From assembly GCA_949316235.1 (NCBI GenBank), contig OX438749.1, forward strand, positions 13,348,914 to 13,412,913: a DNA stretch of 64,000 nt. The letters run 5' to 3'. Position 1 is the stretch's first letter; each line of letters begins with the position of its first letter. The stretch comes from Oegoconia quadripuncta (Eukaryota; Arthropoda; Insecta; Lepidoptera; Autostichidae). Below are positions 55,756-64,000 of this stretch, one piece after another. A program made the translations under genes and the position numbers. The notes under the pieces are model-generated. The model was given only the letters and a program-made list of their open reading frames with translations, was not told the origin of the DNA and searched no databases.

Positions 55756-56792
55756 TCAATCTGAGCGACTAATTTGCTGATCAGTCGGTCATAGATACGT
55801 GCTATTACTAATTAATGAAATAAAATGTATTAAACAACAGTATATAAACATTGTCGGAAACGGGATACTAAGCTGAAAGGGGGTTATTAGGTATCGCCAA
55901 CAGAGGATGTTTCGATGGGTAAAATATATATTTTTTTAATTTTAAGTTTTCCATAAATACAATACAGCACTATGGCCCACATATTCTCCATAATGACTTG
56001 AGATAGAAGCTTTGCGTTACTTTTACTTGCCTAAAACATGAACGTAACAGCAAAATTCTGTCTCGTATCGTTGCAGAGACTAAGTTTCATGCTAGCCCGG
56101 CTGGTCTGTCTGTTTTGTATGGGAATTGGAAAATTCTTTCTTCTACTTTCAGGTTTTGGTACTTTCCGACTAACCCGTATTTGCAGTTTATAAATTCAAG
56201 GAAACGTACAGTTTTATTTTCTTAACAAGAAACTATTAAAAGCCAAAACATCCCAACGAATAACGAAAACTACAGCGGACGTGGAATTACAAAGTTTACT
56301 CGACCATTATACCATGAGAATAATTGATTCGCAAAGAAGTTTTCGCAGTCCTACGAGTCTTCGGGCGACTTATTTTTAAAGGGCCAATGAGGATTCGATT
56401 CGAAGCACAGTACACAGACAATATAAACAGTGTTTTGGCAATCGTTTAGATCTCTAAATGATCTGGAAGATGGAAGCTGCCCAAAGTATATATATATAGG
56501 TAGCCACAAGGTTTTTTTTTATTAATGGAACACTGATACCGATGTACTTACGTCGTATATTTACTTTGCTATTGATCTCGCATTGTTTAAAGATATCTAG
56601 ATGCTATAACAACATTTCTTTATCTCAGAATTAATCGTTCCCAATATTAAATTAAGTTTTCCAAGACTATGTTCTCCAGAGACACATTTTTCCAATATCA
56701 AATTCCCAATACTTTGCATAGTATAGAAAGAGAAGCGATTGACACGCAAAATGAGGATGTATTCGACAGCCTCCCAAAATACACCCACCTAC
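55756..56792. other. No feature recognised
   Basis: Unassigned; minus frames near 56597-56855 overlap the shared segment below and have no domain. Confidence 0.35.
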
Positions 56793-56880
56793 CTGCCGTG
56801 AGATATTGAAAACCGTGCCCGGGGCTATTCGTCTGACCTTTTTTATTGGCAACATTTCACTTGTTCCGCATTGTTGAACC
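56793..56880 (-). repeat. Segment shared with 44452-44545
   Basis: On the minus strand: 'caacaatgcggaacaagtga', 'ccaataaaaaaggt', 'ggttttcaatatc'. It aligns with 44452-44545 over about 80 bp with indels that break any common reading frame. Confidence 0.5.
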
Positions 56881-57544
56881 TTTGACTGGAACGGGTTGCG
56901 TTGTCAAATTGCTCTGATATTTTAGGCGAAGCCCGAATAGCCCTCATTTACATTTTTCGTGATGGTAAATCAAAGTATCACATATTGAAACAAATCGAAA
57001 CCACCTGAGCATAGTGCTGATGGATTCAAGTCTCCTTGACCTAGTGGGACGAACCTACAGATATATGATATAATATATGATAAATTATTAACTAATATTA
57101 GTAACTTATTAGTAATCTGTGCTAATATGCTAATATAAAACGTAATTTAAAAAGTGGACCTTTTTAATAATGTAATAAATAAGTTGATTCGTGAAGGAGG
57201 CTATTCAATTTAGACGGTGTACTTTTACCGGACGGACTCTTCTTCGTATACTTCTTCATAATATATTGATTTAGTTAGTACCTTTACTGCTGTTAGTAAA
57301 TTTTACTCCTCCTAAATCATGACTCTACCTAGGTATATATATAACATAGTTATCTTATTCTTAATACATACATAACATCACGACCTTTATCCCAAATGGG
57401 GTGGTAGAGATATGTTACCGGCATTAAATTAATTTTAGTTAGACATTTACGGAGTTACTACTACTATCTATCTACATTGTCAATAATCCAAAAATGCAGG
57501 TTGATATATTCCTCACGGATATTTTGTTATAATACCTACTAAAC
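56881..57544. other. Non-genic stretch with a tail-3 fragment
   Basis: 57375-57425 ('cacgacctttatcccaaatg', 'gggtggtagagatatg') is the minus-strand end of tail-3. No gene. Confidence 0.45.
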
Positions 57545-57745
57545 TCCGCCTTGCTGGCTATCCACTATCTTATCTAGTCTGCCATCAAGCGGCAATGTTG
57601 ACAGCATTATTGTGTCCACGCTATTTGAGATAAGATAGCCAGTCCTCCAAATAATTTGGGATTCTGAGTAAGCACTCCACCTGCAGCTTTATCTTTACTC
57701 AACATCATGTGATGTCAAGCGCTAAACTTATATGCATAAAAAATT
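57545..57745 (+). repeat. SINE-C, head-truncated
   Basis: 'gagataagatagccagtcct', 'ccaaataatttggga', 'ctttactcaacatcatgtga' and end 'ttatatgcataaaaaa'. It is more diverged than the copy at 16312. Confidence 0.6.
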
Positions 57746-58528
57746 TCTAGAACCTTTTCACAAAAAACGTCGACATAGAATCCTAATTCTGTCCGATCCG
57801 ACTGTTATGAACTGAACTTAATAGAGAAGTAGGTATACTGTGACAAACTACTATAGAATGATCAGGAAGCAATTTCTGGTTCTCTACTTTGTATGAATTA
57901 CATTTATATTCATATATTTTGTAACTTTTAGTTCAACTTTGAATTTAGAATGTTGTTGCAAATTACTTACAAGTCGTAAATGCGTTAACAGAAAATGCAA
58001 CTTTATATGCAGCACTTTGCGAGTACTTTACGAGGAATTTAGTCGAGATTATCAGCGGGGTCGCAGCGGGGAGCAATGGAAGCTCGCGGAGGATATTACT
58101 TTAATCGCGTAAGGCCTCCGTTATGGGTGGTTATGGGCCAAGTTTCGTAGACGTTCCTACTGCCACAACTCGGCCGCTTATTGCTCCCATCTGCTGGTAC
58201 AATTCTACCTCGTTATCTGTGTTCCAAATTTAAAAAGAAAAATGTTCTTGCGAAAGATAAGGACCAAAAAACTTACAAATAAATTATATAACCCCACAAC
58301 CAACGGGATAGAATCGTAAAGTCCAATTCGAATTGAAACGGTGAAGTCAATTCTTTTCATGCAAACTGGAATAGAACAAACACTATTTTGATTTCTCAAG
58401 TTACGAGTGTTTCAATTACGCTGTAAATAGGTGCACTATATGATTCTCAACACCCATAACGATTAATAAAATCACTATTTATTATTTGACGATCTACAGA
58501 ATCAGTTTTCTCCCAGATGTCGTAAAAG
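57746..58528. other. No gene recognised
   Basis: 58040-58190 is GC-richer but closed in all frames after short runs. The rest is AT-rich. Confidence 0.35.
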
Positions 58529-58534
58529 GTGATT

Positions 58535-59086
58535 AGTTCAGCCAAGTACCAACTAGCTGCACTCGATTCTGTAGAACGACGTGCCATGAGACTCATAGGT
58601 AATTCGATGACTGTTAAATTGCAGAGCCTTGAACACCGTCGCAGTCTCCTGTCTCTCAGTTTTTACAGGATGCATTTTGGGGAGTGTGCGCTGGAATTAC
58701 ATAATCTTATTCCACCGTCGCCGTTCCACCTTCGGACCACTACGCTTAGGGAGGGATTCAACCCGTATAACATACCGAACCGAAAAGTTAATATACCGAA
58801 CATTCGCATTAATAAGTTCGACTCTTCATTCATCATCCGAACAGCCAAGGCACGGAACTCAGTTCCAGCGTCAGCCTTTCCTGAATCCTACAACCTTGGG
58901 ATCTTCAAGAGCAGAGTGCATAGACTTTACTGGAATCGCGTTCTTCATTGTGGTCAAACGCGAATCCAGTCAATCATAAAAAATCTTCACTTCACACCAA
59001 AAAATATCTTTGCACGTTTTTACGGCGATGATGGGCTCACCCCCTGTTACTTGTTTATTTCTGTTATTTCGAAAGATGAACCGTGA
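58535..59086 (+). pseudogene. C-terminus of a CR1/jockey-like reverse transcriptase
   Basis: About 184 open codons ending at TGA. The pattern AKYQLAALDSVERRAMRLIG, then LEHRRSLLSLSFYRMHFGEC, LHNLIPP, and SSFIIRTAKARNSVPASAFP, NLGIFKSRVHRLY, is the stretch that follows the polymerase domain in lepidopteran non-LTR retrotransposons of the CR1/jockey type. The endonuclease and catalytic RT domains are absent, so this is a 5'-truncated copy starting near 58510. The frame is undamaged, suggesting fairly recent insertion. Confidence 0.8.
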
Positions 59087-59185
59087 ATGTTGTGTCAAGC
59101 ATTATAATCTTATTGTTTAGAACACCCAACCGCTTATGTTTGGGGTACCTCTGACCACCCCATTTGCTATAAAAGTCGTGACGTT
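59087..59185 (+). repeat. Tail-3 reference: 3' UTR of the non-LTR element
   Basis: Follows the reverse transcriptase frame directly: 'accgtgaatgttgtgtcaag', 'tgtttggggtacctctgacc', 'accccatttgctataaaagt', 'cgtgacgtta'. It identifies the other tail-3 fragments in this window as ends of the same family. Confidence 0.65.
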
Positions 59186-59985
59186 ATGTATACTATAGCA
59201 ATGCCATAGAATATTGATTTTACTTAATCAACCAATACAGTAGGTCTTATATTGAAGATGTTTGTATGTCCTTTTGATAAATCACGTCGTAACGGTTGTA
59301 TCGATTTCGATGAACTTTATAATGCATAGCTAATCCCGTATTCCTAATATAAATTCCTAATTGGGAGTAAACAATTTGGGAGACAATTACGAAGGGCAAT
59401 AATATAAACTGGTAAGGGTAAATTTTCGATTCTCGAAGTGTCCACTAAAAAAGTGTAACTTGTTTCGTATTTCCGAAACTATGCCAAGACTATCCACTTT
59501 TACCTCATTAAGGTTCTCAGGGGAGAGATTGCTCTTAGTGATAAGTCCGTCCAATTGTAAGTATATTTTCTGAAGTGTGTTTGTATTGCATAAAATAACT
59601 AACGACTTTTCGGCAAACGAGTTCAGCATTCTTAGTTCATTAGTTCTGCCTTAATTCTTACTGTTCCGTTAAATGCGTTATTCTATTTTTCATCCGACTG
59701 TAAGTAAAAAAGAATTAAAAGTCAAAGAGATGATGAATTCCTTTTCAATTTAATCATCTATTTAAAAGTATTGCCTTTCGATGCGATTGATAACTACGAA
59801 TAAATCACAGAGTTCACGGCTGAGAATAAATTGGTCTTACCTTACCGACTTTTCTGAATAAGAGGACTCATGCCTATGCTATAGATTCGACTCAGCAACT
59901 TTCCTAGCAGGTCTAACATTTAAACTATTTACAATCTACCAATATAGATACTATTTATATCGGTAATATACCTACATATCAATCA
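59186..59985. other. No feature recognised
   Basis: AT-rich; an 80-codon minus frame at 59387-59629 has no recognisable domain. Confidence 0.35.
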
Positions 59986-60110
59986 ATCAAATACGCTTTA
60001 TTGTTTAACTAAGGAAGGTACATTTAAATATCTTATAGAAACTACAAATTAGGTGGCCTTATCGCTAACAGCGATCTCTTCAAGGCACCCATCATCACGG
60101 ATTCAATACG
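59986..60110 (-). repeat. Tail-1 retrotransposon 3' end
   Basis: 'caatcaaatacgctttattg', 'aaatatcttatagaaactac', 'aaattaggtggccttatcgc' and 'agcgatctcttcaaggc'. Inverse copy at 46449-46560. It is followed at 60112-60175 by AT-rich direct and inverted repeats of 'attaattatattatatt'. Confidence 0.65.
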
Positions 60111-60175
60111 AGTAATTATTAATTATATTATATTAATAATATAATATTACATTATTAATTATATTATATTCTTTT

Positions 60176-62388
60176 TTTCTTTTTGACATTTTCGCAAGTT
60201 TAGAGAAACATTTTACAGTTTCTTTTCTGTTTCAGTGTTGTATCATGGCTAGTGACCTTATAATAGAGTTCAGTCGTAACTACAGTCGTGACTAAACCAA
60301 ATCCACATTTTGAAATATGGCAAACCTACAAAGGAAATTGTCAACAGGAGATATGAATTCAAGACATGAAACAAAGAACGACGATGCTTCAAATATACTC
60401 AGTTACAATCTTAATCAAAAATACCTTTATTTAGGCGAGACGTCTGCATATTTACTTTGGTACATTGCTGGATAGAGGCAACATTCTTGGTATGAAAATA
60501 CGAGTTTTTTCTTTCGCAAATTCGAAGACAAATCGCAATGGTAGTTGTTAGAAATAAATAACGAAACAAGCAACTCGCATTCCGGTGGCGGAGAATGGGA
60601 CATTTTGCTTTATAAATCGAATGTCCTACTGTTGCAAACGGAACCTAGATCTTCTGGGAAATAACTTAGTGTTTATACATTATCTACCTTGTGCGATAAA
60701 TTCTAGCATGCGAAATATAAATTTTGCGTTGACATTTCGTAAGTAAAAAGTACATAATATGAAAAACGAACAAGTACGAGTATGAATGGTGCAGGATTCA
60801 GTACAAAACTTGTATAGATGTTCGGCCATCACGAAAATCGAGTCTCGAAATGAAGTTTACATAGCAAAAAATATTCTGTTATGTGATATAACCACATTCT
60901 TTTCCTTTCCTTGCGCTGTTAAATCATGCTTTTTGCCAAGTTTCATGATTATAATTTTTTTTTTGAGAGAGCACGGTTTGAGACCCAGTATAAATACTGG
61001 GATCTTTGAAGATCTATTGTGCCATTCTCGCTGGCAAAGAGTTTAACGTCTGGTGTGACGTGAAACATGCACTATAGGTTTTGATTTATTTTCAATTGTC
61101 AAAATATGCGGCGTAAATGGCCGTCTTGGCTGTATTACCTATTTGATCGTGTTGACTTAGAAGCTTGATTTTTTACAGCTCTTTAACTCGATACCTCCAC
61201 GCGTTCCTGATAAAAAGACAGGGGACAACTAAGTAACGGCTCCTTTTGAGGGTAAAAAGGGCATCCATGAACTTCTCGAACAATTTTTATTAAACTACAA
61301 AACGAGCATAATTTTTACCGTAATGACTATCCAGACACTTGCACATACCTCAGAAATTCTTCGCACAATGTTTATTGGATTACCAAAAAGTCAATAACTT
61401 GATTGCGGTCATAAGTTAAATTCTCACACCTGACGTGAAATAATTATGCAACACTCAAGTATATTGCTGCCGACTAAGTTAAAACTCTGTTTTTATCCAA
61501 AGAAGTTTCGCGTGTCTACGAAAAACCTTTTGAAGGTGATAATCTCATCCATAGGAAAACTTTTGGCGTTTTAACTTTTGGAATTTCATGAAAAATCGAC
61601 TTCCCTCGAATGAAGGCTTGAAAAGTTTGAAAGTCGCTGACACGCATTGTATGTGGACGAAAAGATTTTCTTCGTGAACTTTCATATCTATGTTCTCGTT
61701 TTATATTCTTTGACGACGGCATACAACGCGTAATAATAAAGACTGAAGCGGGTCCTACAAATTTAATAAAGAAATATATTTCAAAAATGAGAGAAAAGCA
61801 ATGTGACAGCCTCTCGAAGAATTCTAATTTAGATTTTCTCTGTAATTGCAATTGTTACCTACTACGTAGGTATCTCCGAGTCGCGATGTCTTGTGACCAA
61901 TTTCCGAAGGACTCCCAGGTCCTCCACAGGGGGTGCGGGCGGCGGGATACGTGTTTGATCGGTAGATTGTGTCCGTAACCACTTCCAATAGGTAATTGGA
62001 TTCCATGGATGATAGAGGCTTAATACAATGGAAATGCTATTTTGGTTTGAAGAATTTTATTCAAACACCAACGTCTATAGTTGTGCGTTGAATTAAGTTA
62101 TATTTATTTAATTGTTCTAAGGTAAACATAATTATTAAAAGATATGATCGGATACTGAGGTCTGCCATCACAACCGTAGTCGCTAAAAGAAAACGCTATA
62201 AGACTATTCCTATACTTTTCAGAGTAATCTATTTCTGAATTCTCAAAAAATAAAACTATAGTCGTCGACGAAAATGGCAAATTTCACAAAAAAATATTTT
62301 GTACTTTCCGATCCATTTAGGTACTGCTAAGGTATAAAAGGCTGAACAGCGTAAAAGCCATTTCGATACATCTACTCACTAGCATAAG
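60176..62388. other. No gene recognised
   Basis: Several 60-110-codon frames occur on both strands (for example 60786-61046 plus, 61516-61851 minus), but none has a domain, good start context and matching splice sites. No repeat copies were recognised. Confidence 0.35.
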
Positions 62389-62424
62389 TAAATATTCACT
62401 ACTTTATTGAGTAGTGAATATTTA
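62389..62424. repeat. Perfect 14-bp inverted repeat, 8-nt loop
   Basis: 'taaatattcactac' at 62389-62402 and 'gtagtgaatattta' at 62411-62424 pair without mismatch around 'tttattga'. Confidence 0.85.
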
Positions 62425-62574
62425 ACAGATAAAACGGGGCGGTCCTGAGTCACTGGGTCTAATCGCCCCTCGAGAAATACACGAAATCCACGTTTCTTTT
62501 TGAAGTTTTTGGGTTTTGATAAGTAACCAACCATACAGGACATTTTTCATAGTCGAATGCTCTGTATGCCGACT

Positions 62575-62735
62575 TTTATCAAACATAGATAAGAACACGT
62601 CCCCTCGTTTTGTCTTTAATATAAAAAACGCGCACTCAAATCGGACCACACATTACTGAGATACGTTCGGACAAGGACTGGACACACACACAACTCCTTC
62701 AAACACAACACCCGTCAAACACATAAACTTGGGCC
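62575..62735 (+). repeat. Repeat-R copy
   Basis: 'cccctcgttttgtctttaat', 'cgcactcaaatcggaccaca', 'cattactgagatacgttcgg', (CA)n, 'acaacacccgtcaaac'. It is inverted relative to 22436-22680. The minus frame at 62422-62649 overlaps this repeat and is not a gene. Confidence 0.55.
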
Positions 62736-62879
62736 ATGACTAAAATTTCAAAGACGACCTATTGATGTATCCCAAACCATACTCACAGCACCTCCTAGTT
62801 ACTGTACCCAAGATTGCCAATCTATATTGTGTAAATTGGGTCTCTCACACTTTATAAATTTGACTTTCGATTAACCAAT

Positions 62880-63095
62880 CGGTCAGCGTCGGCGTCAACG
62901 GTTGCGGTTTCGAATCCCGCGTGCGATAAATATTTGTGTGATGAATATTTATTCCCGAGTCATGGATGTTTATATAAATATTAATGTACGTTTATCCGTT
63001 ATCTAGTATCAATAGTATAAGCTTTGCTTCGTTTGGGACTGATTGGTGTAAGTGTCCTAAATATTTTTTTATTATTAATAATAATAATTCTTATC
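62880..63095 (+). repeat. SINE-B copy
   Basis: B box 'ggtttcgaatcccgcg', 'attcccgagtcatggatg', 'tttatataaatattaatgta', 'atccgttatctagtatc', 'agctttgcttcgtttggga', 'gtgtaagtgtcctaaat', then an ATT/AAT tail. The head's A box is diverged. The plus frame at 62984 spans this SINE and is not a gene. Confidence 0.72.
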
Positions 63096-64000
63096 TTCAT
63101 AATAATATGAAGATAAGAAATATCAAAAAAGTAAGTAGATTATTTACGAACGAAACCAAGACGGACAGGAAAAACACAGTTTTATTGTATATCAGGCAAT
63201 ATTTATTTATTTACCGAAAAAAATATAGGGTCCTTGATTAAATTTTGAAACAGTTTCCTATCGGATCAGTAAATTAAATCAGGGTAAAGAAAACATTGGA
63301 GCGGCGAGACCGGCGACCGACAAATATTTATGTACAAGTCTGTGAAAGAGTAAACAAGGGCCAAGCTCGACCTCGCAGTTAATTGGACACATTAGTCATA
63401 TCCTAGAGGCTAGCGACCACAGACCGCTGCCTCGTTATCTTGTGTGATTTGCAACACCTCTAAGATATTATTACGGTTAGTTATACACGTTGTGAATGCA
63501 AAATGCGATTCTATTTTTATGTTGATTTTTTAAAATGTATGTAAGTGCAAACTGGTTAGGTATATGTTACCTACATTAGGTAGCCTTGCGTCCTCCTACA
63601 AGTCCGCTCACATGTGCGTTTTTGGTTTTGATTTATCGTTTTATGGATTTTTTTAATCGTCTCGATGACACGTCAATGTATATAAACGATGGCTTCTAGA
63701 ACAGACGGTAACGCCGCCGGTGGTTAAAGATGTTAGGTACACTAAAGACAAATTAAGAAATATATGTACATAATATAAATACCCACTGCAGGCATCTAGA
63801 CAGAAACAAAATTTTTAAAAACAGCTTCCTACATTACTTCTTGCTTAATAATTTAAATGCGACGCTTTGTTTGTTTGCCTTTCTTTCACGACCCGTTACA
63901 AAGTCTCACAATTACTTAAATGTTTGTACTTAAGGAATATTTACGTCGGGTAGTCGAAGTGTTGAAATGTTTGTTTAACAACGCTACTAGGTCAGCCCGA
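63096..64000. other. No feature recognised
   Basis: AT-rich spacer to the window end. 63300-63480 is somewhat GC-richer but unassigned. Confidence 0.35.

Overview
The window looks like nuclear DNA of a moth or butterfly (Lepidoptera). It is AT-rich, has short phase-0 exons spread over kilobase-sized introns, and is crowded with tRNA-derived SINEs, non-LTR retrotransposon tails and TA-flanked MITEs of the kind usual in Lepidoptera. The species call is inference. No intact tRNA or rRNA gene and no CRISPR array was seen.

One host gene can be read from start to stop. It is an aldo-keto reductase on the minus strand at 10564-22159, with seven exons, all joined in phase 0, and 350 codons. The catalytic tetrad is intact (Asp76, Tyr81, Lys110, His143). 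A short hydrophobic N-terminal extension suggests a secreted enzyme, and the closest relatives I can name are the lepidopteran 3-dehydroecdysone reductase-like AKR2E proteins. Its introns hold SINEs, LINE tails and a pair of inverted dispersed repeats. Weaker host-gene candidates are an orphan terminal exon at 9509-9667 (-), a possible membrane-protein exon near 7204, and a decayed CXXC-rich gene at 51771-52640 (-).

The rest is mobile DNA in layers. At 26840-31898 a young Ty3/gypsy-type LTR retrotransposon, with near-identical LTRs of about 254 bp, sits inside a tRNA-derived SINE. At 35542-36420 there is an 879-bp element with 28-bp perfect terminal inverted repeats, an exact 8-bp target duplication and the spliced start of a THAP domain. 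This is the signature of a P-element-like transposon and the most unusual object here. At 52940-54110 a 1171-bp PIF/Harbinger-like element with 11-bp inverted ends and a CAG duplication has split a SINE; it keeps only the first 56 codons of its nuclease gene. At 49440-50710 there is a mariner element with a DD34D transposase open for 331 codons.

Two MITE families flanked by TA occur in multiple copies: MITE-A at 2447-3001 and 45496-46140, and MITE-B at 41357-42123, 46917-47502 and a fragment near 48829. One copy of each carries a nested retrotransposon tail, which gives relative ages. A CR1/jockey-like reverse transcriptase C-terminus with its 3' tail lies at 58535-59185, and copies of that tail recur across the window.

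In the evidence, SINE-A/B/C, tail-1/2/3, repeat-R and repeat-D are local names for families defined by comparing copies within this window. No database search was possible.
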